From: Streptomyces spongiicola
GTDB taxonomy: Bacteria; Actinomycetota; Actinomycetes; Streptomycetales; Streptomycetaceae
Direction of reading: 5' to 3'
NCBI RefSeq assembly: GCF_003122365.1
Contig: NZ_CP029254.1
Span: 5,954,001 to 6,018,000 of the forward strand
Length of the DNA stretch: 64,000 bases
A program made the position numbers and the translations under genes. The stretch's first letter is position 1, and each line of letters opens with the position of its first letter. Below the pieces are notes generated by a model. It was not told the DNA's origin, made no database searches, and saw nothing but the letters and a program-made list of their open reading frames with translations. Shown one piece after another: positions 25,426-34,371 of the stretch.

Positions 25426-26652
25426 TCACTTGTTGCCTCCGGCGTCCTTGTGGTGCGGGTTCTCCCAGATGACGGTGGCGCCCATGCCGAAGCCGACGCA
25501 CATCGTGGTGAGGCCGTAGCGGACCTCCGGCTGCTCCTCGAACTGCCGCGCCAGCTGCGTCATCAGACGCACGCCGGACGAGGCCAGCGGGTGGCCGAAG
25601 GCGATGGCGCCGCCGTACTGGTTGACGCGGGCGTCGTCGTCGGCGATGCCGTAGTGGTCGAGGAAGGCGAGCACCTGGACGGCGAAAGCCTCGTTGATCT
25701 CGAACAGGCCGATGTCCCCGATGGACAGCCCCGCCTGGGCGAGGGCCTTCTCCGTCGCCGGGATCGGGCCGTAGCCCATGACCTCGGGCTCGACTCCCGC
25801 GAAGGAGTACGACACCAGGCGCATCTTCACCGGGAGGCCGTTCTCGCGGGCGAAGTCCTCGGAGGCGATCAGCGAGGCGGTGGCGCCGTCGTTGAGACCG
25901 GCGGCGTTGCCCGCGGTGACCCTGCCGTGGACGCGGAACGGCGTCTTCAGACCCTGGAGGTTCTCCAGCGTGGTGCCCGGGCGCATCGGCTCGTCGGCGG
26001 TGACCAGACCCCAGCCGGTCTCACCGGCCTCCGGGTTGGTGCGGCGCACCGAGACCGGCACCAGGTCCTGCTGGATCCTGCCGTTGGCGTACGCCTTGGC
26101 GGCCTTCTCCTGCGAGCGGACGGCGTACTCGTCGGCGCGCTGCTTGGTGATGTGCGGGTAGCGGTCGTGCAGGTTCTCCGCGGTCATACCCATGAAGAGG
26201 GCCGACTCGTCGACGAGCTTCTCCGACACGAAGCGCGGATTGGGGTCCACGCCCTCGCCCATCGGGTGGCGGCCCATGTGCTCGACGCCGCCGGCGACGG
26301 CGACGTCGTACGCACCGAAGGCGACGCTGCCCGCGACCGTGGTGACGGCGGTCAGCGCGCCGGCGCACATGCGGTCGATGGAGTAGCCCGGGACGGACTG
26401 CGGCAGACCCGCGAGGATGCCGGCGGTGCGGCCGATCGTCAGACCCTGGTCGCCGATCTGGGTGGTCGCCGCGATGGCGACCTCGTCGATCCTCGCGGGG
26501 TCGAGGTCCGGGTTGCGGCGCAGCAGCTCCCGGATGGCCTTCACGACGAGATCGTCGGCACGGGTCTCGTGGTAGATGCCCTTCGGGCCCGCCTTGCCGA
26601 ACGGGGTGCGGACGCCGTCGACGAAGACGACGTCCCTGACGGTACGAGGCAC
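25426..26652 (-). CDS. fadA: acetyl-CoA C-acyltransferase (thiolase)
   Basis: A 408-residue degradative thiolase. The acylated Cys is in SIDRMCAGALTAV, the GVEHMGRHPM segment matches the mid-family block, and the C-terminal catalytic His and Cys are in NQYGGAIAFGHPLASSGVRL and TTMCVGFGMGATV. It starts with GTG 26652 behind GGAGGAGAG. The thiolase performs the last step of beta-oxidation, using the 3-ketoacyl-CoA produced by FadB, encoded next downstream in the same operon. Fatty-acid-responsive control is likely but no operator was identified. Confidence 0.94.
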   Translation of the reverse strand: MPRTVRDVVFVDGVRTPFGKAGPKGIYHETRADDLVVKAIRELLRRNPDLDPARIDEVAIAATTQIGDQGLTIGRTAGILAGLPQSVPGYSIDRMCAGALTAVTTVAGSVAFGAYDVAVAGGVEHMGRHPMGEGVDPNPRFVSEKLVDESALFMGMTAENLHDRYPHITKQRADEYAVRSQEKAAKAYANGRIQQDLVPVSVRRTNPEAGETGWGLVTADEPMRPGTTLENLQGLKTPFRVHGRVTAGNAAGLNDGATASLIASEDFARENGLPVKMRLVSYSFAGVEPEVMGYGPIPATEKALAQAGLSIGDIGLFEINEAFAVQVLAFLDHYGIADDDARVNQYGGAIAFGHPLASSGVRLMTQLARQFEEQPEVRYGLTTMCVGFGMGATVIWENPHHKDAGGNK

Positions 26653-26872
26653 GATGGCTCTCCTCCAGGGTGCGGGATGGCACTGCTGCGTGACACGCGG
26701 CTAAGCGTGCGCTTGCTACCCTCATGCTACTTGCGGGTAACAGGGTTGCCCACCCCTCGTCGCGGGAGCGGTGAACGTCACACCCCACACGGTCGCGCCT
26801 GCCCGCCGCGCGGGGCTCCCGCCACGCCGACGCCTCCGTCGGCGGACACCGCTACCCTGCGCCCCACCCTTG

Positions 26873-26928
26873 CCCCGCAGCCCCGCAGCCCCGCAGCCCC
26901 GCAGCCCCGCAGCCCCGCAGCCCCGCAG
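26873..26928. repeat. CCCCGCAG octamer array, seven copies
   Basis: Seven perfect tandem copies of CCCCGCAG, ending abruptly at TGCCGCG. Confidence 0.9.
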
Positions 26929-27037
26929 TGCCGCGCCGCGTCGGAGCGTTCGCTCCCGGTCGGCTGGCCTTCGGGTGTCGGGTCCCGGTGTGCGGCGTTC
27001 GGTGTCGCGGTGCTCGGCGGAAACGTGCCTCGGTTCT

Positions 27038-27074
27038 AACAGATGACAGATTTCGATATCTGTTATCTGTCATC
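27038..27074. repeat. AT-rich inverted repeat with two exclusive stems
   Basis: AACAGAT (27038-27044) can pair with ATCTGTT (27058-27064), or GATGACAGAT (27042-27051) with ATCTGTCATC (27065-27074). The stems share bases and cannot form together. The tract is far below the local GC level. Confidence 0.75.
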
Positions 27075-27363
27075 CGGTATCTGCTATCCGGCACCTGTCG
27101 TCTGCTGTCCGTCGTCTGATGTCTACGGGCCGGTGCCCAGTGCCCCAGTGCTCCAGTGCCCCAGTGTCAGGCGGCTGACGTCGGGCTTGCCCCTCGAGCG
27201 GCGACGCATACGTCTGCGGTCCGACGACCGACGACCGACGTTCCGACGACCCGACGTCCGCGGTCCGACCTCGGACGTTCGGCCCGCCGTACCCGCCACG
27301 CCCCGAGCACGCCCGGCGTCCGGGGGATACGCCGGGCAGCCGGCACCACCCGCGGGCAGTGCG

Positions 27364-28647
27364 TCAGGGAGTCGCCCGCAGCGCCCTCGTCAGCAGGGGC
27401 GTCACCTGTTCGACCTGCCAGGGCCGGGCCCCCAGTGCGGTCAGCACGGAAACGACCGCCTCCGGGCCCGGTTCCGCCGGCGGCTCCCAGCACAGGCGCC
27501 GCACGGTGTCCGGTGTGATCAGGTTCTCCTGGGGCAGGTTCAGCCGCTCCGCCAGTACGGACACCGCCGCACGAGCCGCGGACAACCGCGCCGCCGCGGC
27601 CGGGTCCTTGTCCGCCCAGGATCGCGGCGGAGGGGGTCCGGTCACCGGCTGGCCCGGCTGCGGTAGCTCCCCTTCCGGCAGCGCCAGCGCGCGGTCCACC
27701 GCAGCCTGCCACTGCTCCAGCTGCCGCCGGCCCGCGCGGTGCCCGAACCCCGGCAGGGTCGTCAACGCGTGCACGTTCTGCGGGAGCGCGAGCGCCGCCT
27801 CGATGATCGCCGCGTCCCCGAGCACCTTGCCCGGGGACACGTCGCGGCGCTGGGCCACCTTGTCGCGGGCCGTCCACAGCTCCCGTACGACGGCCATCTG
27901 ACGGCGGCGGCGCACCTTGTGCATGCCCGAGGTGCGCCGCCAGGGGTCCTTGCGCGGGGCGGCGGGTGGGGCCGAGGCGATGGCGTCGAACTCCTGCCGC
28001 GCCCACTCCAGCTTCCCCTGCCGGTCCAGTTCCTTCTCCAGCGCGTCCCGCAGGTCGACGAGCAGTTCGACGTCGAGTGCCGCGTACCTGAGCCAGGGCT
28101 CCGGGAGGGGGCGGGTCGACCAGTCCACCGCCGAGTGCCCCTTCTCCAGGGCGTAGCCGAGCACCGACTCGACCATGGCGCCCAGGCCCACCCGGGCGAA
28201 GCCCGCGAGCCGCCCGGCCAGCTCGGTGTCGAAGAGCCTGGTCGGCAGCATGCCTATTTCGCGCAGGCACGGGAGGTCCTGGGTGGCGGCGTGCAGGATC
28301 CACTCGCTGCCGGCGACGGCGTCGCCGAGGGCGGAGAGGTCGGGGCATCCGACGGGGTCGACGAGCGCTGTGCCGGCACCCTGGCGGCGCAGCTGGACGA
28401 GGTACGCGCGCTGTCCGTACCGGTAGCCGGAGGCGCGTTCGGCGTCGACGGCGACGGGACCGGAGCCGGCGGCGAAGGCGGCGACGACGGACTCCAGTCC
28501 GCCGGGCGTGGAGACCACCGGAGGGACGCCCTCCCGCGGCTCCAGCAGGGGGATCGGCGCCGCCTCGGCGGTGACGCCGCCGTCCGGGGGGCCGCCCCCG
28601 GTGGTGCGCAGGTCCGGCTCTGCTGCGGTCTCTTGGGCGTCGGTCAC
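27364..28647 (-). CDS. rnd: ribonuclease D family 3'-5' exonuclease
   Basis: A 427-residue DEDD exonuclease. The N-terminal exonuclease domain shows the acidic pair in PVAVDAERASGYRYGQRAYLVQ, the second motif in EWILHAATQDLPCLREIG with FDTELAGRL, and the third in YAALDVELLVDLRDALE. HRDC-type helices follow (GKVLGDAAIIEAALALPQNV; TLPGFGHRAGRRQ). RNase D trims the 3' ends of stable RNA precursors such as tRNA. About 40 acidic, disordered residues precede the catalytic domain. The gene lies downstream of a response regulator on the same strand but is separated by a strong palindrome, so it likely has its own promoter. Confidence 0.9.
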   Translation of the reverse strand: MTDAQETAAEPDLRTTGGGPPDGGVTAEAAPIPLLEPREGVPPVVSTPGGLESVVAAFAAGSGPVAVDAERASGYRYGQRAYLVQLRRQGAGTALVDPVGCPDLSALGDAVAGSEWILHAATQDLPCLREIGMLPTRLFDTELAGRLAGFARVGLGAMVESVLGYALEKGHSAVDWSTRPLPEPWLRYAALDVELLVDLRDALEKELDRQGKLEWARQEFDAIASAPPAAPRKDPWRRTSGMHKVRRRRQMAVVRELWTARDKVAQRRDVSPGKVLGDAAIIEAALALPQNVHALTTLPGFGHRAGRRQLEQWQAAVDRALALPEGELPQPGQPVTGPPPPRSWADKDPAAAARLSAARAAVSVLAERLNLPQENLITPDTVRRLCWEPPAEPGPEAVVSVLTALGARPWQVEQVTPLLTRALRATP

Positions 28648-28672
28648 CTGTCAAGGGTATCCGTCAACGGCA

Positions 28673-28708
28673 AGCGCCCGTCGACGGAACGTTCCGTCGA
28701 CGGGCGCT
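28673..28708. terminator. 36-bp perfect palindrome
   Basis: The 18 bases 28673-28690 are exactly complementary to 28691-28708 with no spacer, centred on AACGTT. Read leftward it ends 21 bases after the response-regulator stop and 25 before the rnd start, fitting a terminator. Confidence 0.75.
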
Positions 28709-28729
28709 GGTCCGGTGTAAAGGCGGGGC

Positions 28730-29392
28730 TCAGTGGATGATGCCGGTGCGCAGCGCCACGGCCACCATCCCCGCGCGGTCGCCGGTGCCGAGCTTGCGTG
28801 CGATGCGGGCCAGGTGGCTCTTGACCGTCAGCGCGGACAGGCCCATCGAGACGCCGATCGCCTTGTTCGACTGCCCCTCCGCGACCAGCCGGAGCACCTC
28901 CACCTCGCGGCCCGACAGTTCGCGGTAGCCGCCCGGGTGGCTCGGGGCGCCGGGGGGACGGCGGTGCAGCCGGGCGGCCGCGGCGCCGATCGGGGCGGCC
29001 CCGGGGCGGCCGGGGTGGCCGAGGTTGGTGCGGGTGCCGGTCACGACGTAGCCCTTCACCCCACCGGCCAGGGCGTTGCGGACGGCGCCGATGTCGTCGG
29101 CGGCGGAGAGGGCGAGGCCGTTGGGCCAGCCTGCGGCTCGGGTCTCGGACAGCAGGGTCAGTCCGCTGCCGTCGGGCAGGTGGACGTCGGCCACGCAGAT
29201 GTCGCGCGGGTTGCCGACGCGGGGGCGGGCCTCCGCGATGGACGACGCCTCGATGACATCACGCACCCCGAGCGCCCACAGGTGGCGGGTGACGGTGGAG
29301 CGGACGCGCGGGTCGGCCACGACGACCATGGCCGTCGGCTTGTTCGGGCGGTAGGCGACCAGGCTTGCGGGCTGCTCGAGGAGAACGGACAC
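28730..29392 (-). CDS. orphan response regulator, NarL/LuxR type
   Basis: A 220-residue two-domain regulator. The receiver (residues ~20-120) has the phosphorylation-site Asp in CVADVHLPDGSG, Ser in ALSAADD and Lys in GGVKGYV, but only one acidic residue at the first pocket position (VVVADPRVR), so phosphorylation may be weakened. The output is a LuxR helix-turn-helix (YRELSGREVEVLRLVAEGQS, then NKAIGVSMGLSALTVKSHL). No histidine kinase gene is adjacent. A Pro/Arg/Gly-rich linker joins the domains. The role is unknown; proteins of this type and place in Streptomyces are orphan regulators. Confidence 0.85.
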   Translation of the reverse strand: MSVLLEQPASLVAYRPNKPTAMVVVADPRVRSTVTRHLWALGVRDVIEASSIAEARPRVGNPRDICVADVHLPDGSGLTLLSETRAAGWPNGLALSAADDIGAVRNALAGGVKGYVVTGTRTNLGHPGRPGAAPIGAAAARLHRRPPGAPSHPGGYRELSGREVEVLRLVAEGQSNKAIGVSMGLSALTVKSHLARIARKLGTGDRAGMVAVALRTGIIH

Positions 29393-29873
29393 CAGGCCTC
29401 CTGGGAAGGTGGGGGACGGAGCCGGCTCGGGGATGAAGCCGGGGCGGAGCGTGCTTGCTGGGTCACCACCTCTTCGGCAGCAAACCTGGTCGCCTTTAGA
29501 GAAAGATCACGATTTAGTGAGTAACAATTGCGGCAATTAGGACGCGTGAGCGATCATGCTGCGATCCCGTCCGGACATCCCTGCCCGCTCCACGACCCCT
29601 CTCCTGAACTCGGCCGCACGCGCTTCACCTCACCCGCCGTCGTGGGCCCCGGGGCGATCGGGCCGGGCGACGCGGACCGCAGTCCGGCGCCGGTCCGCGT
29701 TTCTCCACCCCACCCCCCACCACCCGAGCCGACCCCACCACCCGCGCCGCCCGTTCCGTACTCCCCGCGCGTCCCTGCCACGCGGGCCCAGCGGTTCCGC
29801 GGCGCTCCCCACCCCGCGGCGCGGGCCCCGGGACGAGGCGGGGAGACAGCCGGGCGGGGCGATGGCGATGCGG
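29393..29873. other. upstream region of the response regulator, gene-free
   Basis: No gene is supported. The first 150 bases are AT-richer and hold the leftward promoter region, with the palindrome AATTGC-G-GCAATT at 29526-29538. The rest is a C-rich run (CCCCACCCCCCACCACCCG type) before the convergent DUF3000 stop. Confidence 0.6.
29526..29538. promoter_or_regulatory. palindrome AATTGCGGCAATT
   Basis: Six-base arms around one G, located 134 bases upstream of the response-regulator start in the only AT-rich part of the gap. A regulator site is possible but unproven. Confidence 0.35.
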
Positions 29874-30551
29874 CTAGGGCGCGTGCGGGCCCCGGCGCTG
29901 GGGCAGGGTGACGACGCCCGCCGCCGCGCCGCCGGAGTCGCCCGCGGGTCCCGCGGGCGGGAGGCCGCCGACCTGGCACAGCAGGTCGCACCACGCCCCG
30001 AAGTGCGCCGCGGTGTCCGGGGCGCCGTCGCCGCCCTCGCGCGGGGTCCACGAGGCCCGGATCTCGATCTGTGTCGCGGGACGCCGGTCCGCGAGTCCTC
30101 CGAAGTAGTGAGAACCCGCCCGGGTGACCGTGCCGCTCGGCTCCCCGTACGAGAGGTTTCGCGCCTCCAGCGCGCCGGTCAGCCACGACCAGCACACCTC
30201 GGGCAGCAGCGGGTCCGCCGCCATCTCCGGCTCGAGTTCGGCGCGCACCAGAGTCACCAGCCGGAACGTCCCCTGCCAGGCGTCGTGACCCGCCGGGTCG
30301 TGCAGCAGGACGAGCCGCCCGTCCGCCAGGTCCTCCCCGTCGTCGACGACCGCCGCCTCCAGCGCGTACGCGTGCGGTGCGAGGCGCTGCGGCGGCCTGG
30401 CCGGGTCCACCTCGATCCCGGGACGCGGCCGTGCCGCGCGCAGCGCGTCGACCGCGAGCCGGAACGCCCGCGGCGAGGAGCCCCGCCCGGAGCCGTCCGT
30501 GCCCTCGGCGCCGTCGGATGGATCGGAGAACTGTCCCTGAGCCGCAGCCAT
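29874..30551 (-). CDS. DUF3000 family protein
   Basis: A 225-residue actinobacterial protein matching the DUF3000 family in the core FRLAVDALRAARPRPGIEVD, YALEAAVVDDGEDLADGRLV, WSWLTGALEARNLSYGEPSG and QIEIRASWTPREGG. No enzymatic motif is visible and there is no signal peptide or membrane helix. It is divergent from hemE with 90 bases between starts, an arrangement conserved in Streptomyces as far as I recall. The family often sits beside hemE and rnd, which hints at a housekeeping role but gives no function. Confidence 0.8.
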   Translation of the reverse strand: MAAAQGQFSDPSDGAEGTDGSGRGSSPRAFRLAVDALRAARPRPGIEVDPARPPQRLAPHAYALEAAVVDDGEDLADGRLVLLHDPAGHDAWQGTFRLVTLVRAELEPEMAADPLLPEVCWSWLTGALEARNLSYGEPSGTVTRAGSHYFGGLADRRPATQIEIRASWTPREGGDGAPDTAAHFGAWCDLLCQVGGLPPAGPAGDSGGAAAGVVTLPQRRGPHAP

Positions 30552-30641
30552 GCGGGGAAGAGTAGGCGGAACCCGGGCCCGGCGCAGGGAGAGACACCCA
30601 CCCGCGCATGCTCCCTGCCCGTACATGCGAAGATTCTGCGC

Positions 30642-31754
30642 GTGAGCGCCAACGACCTCCCCCCGGCTCGGAGCACCTCCCCCGCCGGGGGCGCCCCGTC
30701 CGCGGGCCAGCAGCCGACGACCGACGCCCTGCGGGATTCCGCGTTCCTCCGGGCGTGCCGACGCGAACCCGTGCCCCACACCCCGGTGTGGTTCATGCGG
30801 CAGGCGGGCCGCTCGCTGCCCGAGTACCTGAAGGTGCGCGAGGGCGTCCCCATGCTGGAGTCGTGCATGCGGCCCGAACTCGTCACCGAGATCACGCTCC
30901 AGCCGGTGCGCCGCCACAAGGTCGACGCGGCGATCTACTTCAGCGACATCGTCGTGCCGCTGAAGGCCATCGGTATCGACCTCGACATCAAGCCCGGCGT
31001 CGGCCCGGTCGTCGCCGAACCGGTGCGCCGCCGCGAGGACCTCGCCCGGCTGCGCGACCTCACCCCCGAGGACGTCTCGTACGTCACCGAGGCGATCGGG
31101 ATGCTCACCGGTGAACTCGGCGCGACACCGCTCATCGGCTTCGCCGGCGCCCCCTTCACCCTCGCCAGCTACCTCGTCGAGGGCGGGCCGTCCCGCAACC
31201 ACGAGCACACCAAGGCACTCATGTACGGCGACCCGCAGCTGTGGGCCGACCTGCTCGGCCGGCTCGCCGGGATCACCGCGGCCTTCCTGAAGGTGCAGAT
31301 CGAGGCCGGGGCCTCCGCCGTGCAGCTCTTCGACTCCTGGGTCGGCGCGCTGTCCCCCGCCGACTACCGCCGCTCGGTCATGCCCGCCTCCGCGAGGGTG
31401 TTCGCCGAGGTCGAGGGGTACGGCGTGCCGCGTATCCACTTCGGCGTCGGAACGGGCGAGCTGCTCGGCCTGATGGGCGAGGCCGGCGCGGACGTCGTCG
31501 GCGTCGACTGGCGCGTACCGCTCGACGAGGCGGCCCGCAGGGTCGGGCCCGGCCGGGCGCTCCAGGGCAACCTGGACCCGGCGGTGCTGTTCTCCACCCC
31601 GGAGGCCGTCGAGGCCAAGACCCGCGAGGTCCTGGACGCGGCGCGCGGCCTGGAGGGGCACGTCTTCAACCTCGGACACGGTGTGCTGCCCACCACCGAC
31701 CCGGACGCCCTGACCCGCCTCACGGACTACGTCCACACCCGTACGGCACGCTGA
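30642..31754 (+). CDS. hemE: uroporphyrinogen decarboxylase
   Basis: A 370-residue cytoplasmic enzyme converting uroporphyrinogen III to coproporphyrinogen III by four decarboxylations. Both family signatures are present: PVWFMRQAGRSLPEYLKVRE with the substrate-binding Arg, and LIGFAGAPFTLASYLVEGG; the conserved Asp in IYFSDIVVPLKAIG is seen as well. GTG 30642 precedes about 30 disordered residues and the family match then starts at LRDSAFLRACRREPVPHTP. It works upstream of HemY and HemQ, encoded 3 kb downstream, in the coproporphyrin-dependent haem route of actinobacteria. Confidence 0.95.
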   Translation: MSANDLPPARSTSPAGGAPSAGQQPTTDALRDSAFLRACRREPVPHTPVWFMRQAGRSLPEYLKVREGVPMLESCMRPELVTEITLQPVRRHKVDAAIYFSDIVVPLKAIGIDLDIKPGVGPVVAEPVRRREDLARLRDLTPEDVSYVTEAIGMLTGELGATPLIGFAGAPFTLASYLVEGGPSRNHEHTKALMYGDPQLWADLLGRLAGITAAFLKVQIEAGASAVQLFDSWVGALSPADYRRSVMPASARVFAEVEGYGVPRIHFGVGTGELLGLMGEAGADVVGVDWRVPLDEAARRVGPGRALQGNLDPAVLFSTPEAVEAKTREVLDAARGLEGHVFNLGHGVLPTTDPDALTRLTDYVHTRTAR

Positions 31755-31778
31755 CCGCCGGGGCGGTCGCCCCGGCGG
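31755..31778 (+). terminator. terminator immediately after hemE
   Basis: CCGCCGGGGCG (31755-31765) pairs with 31768-31778 and begins at the base after the stop codon. Confidence 0.7.
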
Positions 31779-31922
31779 CCGCGCTTCGTCACCACCCGCC
31801 CGCGGGCGGCGCCGCACGGTGCCGTCGCAAGGCGCCGCCGGGGGGCGGTCGTACCGCCCCCCCCGGCGGCAGACGGTCGTACCGCCCTTCGGCGGCGCCG
31901 CGCGATACCGCCCGCAGGACCC

Positions 31923-33326
31923 TCAGCCGGCCTGCGCCACCGCGGCCGTCGCCTTGCGCGCCGCGACCAGCACCGGATCCCAGACGGGGGAGAACGGCGG
32001 GGCGTAGCCCAGGTCCAGGGCCGTCATCCGCTCCACCGTCATCCCGGCGGTGAGCGCGACCGCCGCGACGTCCACGCGCTTGCCCGCGCCCTCGCGCCCC
32101 ACGATCTGGACCCCGAGGAGCCGGCCCGTACGCCGCTCGGCGAGCATCTTGACCGTCATCGGGGCCGCGCCCGGGTAGTAGCCCGCACGGCTGGTCGACT
32201 CGACCGTGACCGACACGAAGCGCAGGCCCACCGCGCGGGCCTCCTTCTCGAGCAGGCCCGTTCGGGCGATCTCCAGGTCGCAGACCTTGCTGACCGCGGT
32301 CCCCACCACTCCCGGGAAGGTGGCGTAGCCGCCGCCGGCGCCCGCGCCGATGATCTGGCCGTGCTTGTTGGCGTGGGTGCCGAGGGGGATGTGCCGCTCG
32401 CGACCGGAGACCAGGTCGAGGACCTCGACGCAGTCGCCGCCCGCCCAGATGTTCTCGTACCCGCGCACCCGCATCGACAGGTCGGTGAGCAGACCTCCGT
32501 ACGTACCGACCGGGAGCCCCGCCGCCCGCGCCAGCGCCGTCTCGGGTTCGACGCCGATGCCGAGCACCACCACGTCCGCCGGGAACTCCCGGCCCTCCGT
32601 GGCGACCCCGCGCACCCTCCCGTCCGGCAGCCCGGGCACGGGAGACGCACCCGCCCCCGGATCCGTGAGGATCCCGGTGACCTCCGCGCCGTTCACGGTG
32701 GTGATGCCCATGCCCTCCATCGCCTCGTGCACCAGGCGGCCCATGTCGGGATCGAGCGTCGCCATGGGCTGCTCGCCCCGGTTGACGACGGTGACCTCGA
32801 AACCGTGCTTCAGCAGCGCCTCGGCCATCTCCACACCGATGTAGCCCGCGCCCACCACCACCGCACGGCGGCCCTCCAGCCCCGCGAGGGTGTCCAGCAG
32901 GGCCTGCCCGTCGTCGAGGGTCTGCACGCCGTGCACGCCCGGCGCGTCGATCCCGGGCAGCCCCGGCCGCACGGGCCGGGCCCCGGTGGCGACGACCAGC
33001 TTGTCGTAGCCCGTCCAGGACTCCGCGCCCGACTCCAGGTCACGGCACCTGACCCGCTGCCCCGGGACATCGATCTCGACGACCTCCGTGCGCATGCGCA
33101 GATCGATTCCGCGTCTCCGGTGCTCCTGGGGTGAGCGTGCGACGAGTTGCTCGCGGTGCCGCACGTCGCCGCCGACCCAGTACGGAATGCCGCACGCCGA
33201 GTACGACGCGAAGTGCGACCGCTCGAAGGCCACGATCTCCAGCTCTCCGGGACCTCTGAGCCTGCGCGCCTGCGAGGCGGCGGACATCCCCGCCGCGTCA
33301 CCGCCGATGACCACCATGCGCTCCAT
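31923..33326 (-). CDS. CoA-disulfide reductase-like FAD oxidoreductase
   Basis: A 467-residue flavoprotein. MERMVVIGGDAAGMSAASQA is the FAD-binding Rossmann motif, GRRAVVVGAGYIGVEMAEAL the NAD(P)H motif, and GYENIWAGGDCVEVLDL the second FAD contact. A single active-site Cys lies in SYSACGIPYWVGG near residue 43, as in CoA-disulfide reductases and related persulfide reductases, rather than the CxxxxC pair of glutathione-type enzymes. The C-terminal dimerisation domain (GRLLGVQIVGREGAGKRVDV) is present. Start at 33326 because the Rossmann motif begins at once. It lies 28 bases after a DUF4349 gene on the same strand. It could act on CoA or other thiols. Confidence 0.85.
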   Translation of the reverse strand: MERMVVIGGDAAGMSAASQARRLRGPGELEIVAFERSHFASYSACGIPYWVGGDVRHREQLVARSPQEHRRRGIDLRMRTEVVEIDVPGQRVRCRDLESGAESWTGYDKLVVATGARPVRPGLPGIDAPGVHGVQTLDDGQALLDTLAGLEGRRAVVVGAGYIGVEMAEALLKHGFEVTVVNRGEQPMATLDPDMGRLVHEAMEGMGITTVNGAEVTGILTDPGAGASPVPGLPDGRVRGVATEGREFPADVVVLGIGVEPETALARAAGLPVGTYGGLLTDLSMRVRGYENIWAGGDCVEVLDLVSGRERHIPLGTHANKHGQIIGAGAGGGYATFPGVVGTAVSKVCDLEIARTGLLEKEARAVGLRFVSVTVESTSRAGYYPGAAPMTVKMLAERRTGRLLGVQIVGREGAGKRVDVAAVALTAGMTVERMTALDLGYAPPFSPVWDPVLVAARKATAAVAQAG

Positions 33327-33354
33327 ACGGAACACGCTACGTGGGAGCGGCCGT

Positions 33355-34371
33355 TCAGTCCTGCCCGGAGCCCTGCCCGCGGTTCTGCGCGGACTGTACG
33401 GGGTTCTGCCCGGGGCTCTGCTCGGACTGCCCGGGGTCCTGCGACGGTGAGATGCCGGAGCCCCGGGCTGCGCGCTGCGTCCGCAGCGGCCGGACCACCC
33501 ACCGCCACACCGCGTACAGCAGGGCGAGCGCCGCGCCGAACGGGAACGCCGCGGCCACCACCGCGGCCACCCACCGCGCGGTCGACGCCAGCGCGCCCCA
33601 GCCGCCGGACAGCGCGTCCAGGAAGCCCGGGGCGCCCTCCTCATCCGGCTGTTCCCGCTGCCCGGGCTCGGACAGCCGCAGTGTGATCGTCGCCATCGAC
33701 GTCCGGTCCTCCAGCGACGCCTGGCGGGCCAGCAGGGACTCCAACTCCGCCTGACGCCTGCTCAGCTCGCCCTCCAGCGTGACCACATCGGACAGCCTCG
33801 TCGCCCGGTCCATCAGCGCCCGCACCCGTGCCACGCTCGCACGCTGCGTCGCGACCCGGCTCTCCACGTCGACGACCTGGTCGGTGACGTCCTTGGCGTC
33901 GGCCTTGCGGGACAGCAGCTCCCCGGCGCCCGAGAGCCGGGCGAGGACCGCCGCGTACCGGTCCTGCGGCACCCGCAGCACCACCGTGGACTCGACGCGG
34001 GCCTCGTCGACCCGCTCCGTGGACTCGTCGGCGACATGCCCGCCGGCCTGCTCGACCGCGGTACGGGCCTGGGCGAGCGCGCGGGCGGCGTCCTTCACCT
34101 CCACGGCCAGCTCGGCGGTCCTGATGACATGTGCCGCGGGCAGGCGCTGCGTCCCACCGTCGTCGGGCGCGCCGTCGTCGGGCGCGCCGGCTCTCGCGCC
34201 GGCGGCTCCGGCCGAGGCGTCGGCGGCGGATCCGGGGGCGGCGGCCGTCGCGGCCTCGCCTCCGGCGGCCCGGTCGGCGGTCGAGGCGGATCCGTCGTCG
34301 GAGGCGCCGCAGCCGGCGAGTGAGAGTGAGACGACGAGTAGCGCCGCCGCCGGCCTGTGCCGTGCACGCAT
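33355..34371 (-). CDS. DUF4349 lipoprotein with coiled coil
   Basis: A 338-residue predicted lipoprotein: signal peptide with lipobox LAGC (Cys21), a low-complexity Ala/Asp/Gly segment (residues 25-75), then the DUF4349 core (VIRTAELAVEVKDAARALAQ; VVLRVPQDRYAAVLARLSG; DVESRVATQRASVARVRAL). A coiled coil follows near residues 170-220 (LEGELSRRQAELESLLARQA) and a membrane helix near 255-285, with a Gln/Ser/Pro-rich cytosolic tail carrying short SQNPGQ-type repeats. The two membrane anchors, outside and within, suggest an envelope sensor or scaffold; no function is known. Confidence 0.8.
   Translation of the reverse strand: MRARHRPAAALLVVSLSLAGCGASDDGSASTADRAAGGEAATAAAPGSAADASAGAAGARAGAPDDGAPDDGGTQRLPAAHVIRTAELAVEVKDAARALAQARTAVEQAGGHVADESTERVDEARVESTVVLRVPQDRYAAVLARLSGAGELLSRKADAKDVTDQVVDVESRVATQRASVARVRALMDRATRLSDVVTLEGELSRRQAELESLLARQASLEDRTSMATITLRLSEPGQREQPDEEGAPGFLDALSGGWGALASTARWVAAVVAAAFPFGAALALLYAVWRWVVRPLRTQRAARGSGISPSQDPGQSEQSPGQNPVQSAQNRGQGSGQD

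Larger units (their letters stand above)
26653..27363. other. gene-free stretch with octamer array and AT-rich stem-loop
   Basis: No gene is supported. It carries the fadA promoter region (26653-26750), the CCCCGCAG array (26873-26928), an unusual AT-rich inverted repeat (27038-27074), and short CAGTGCCC repeats near 27135-27165 before the rnd stop. Confidence 0.65.
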
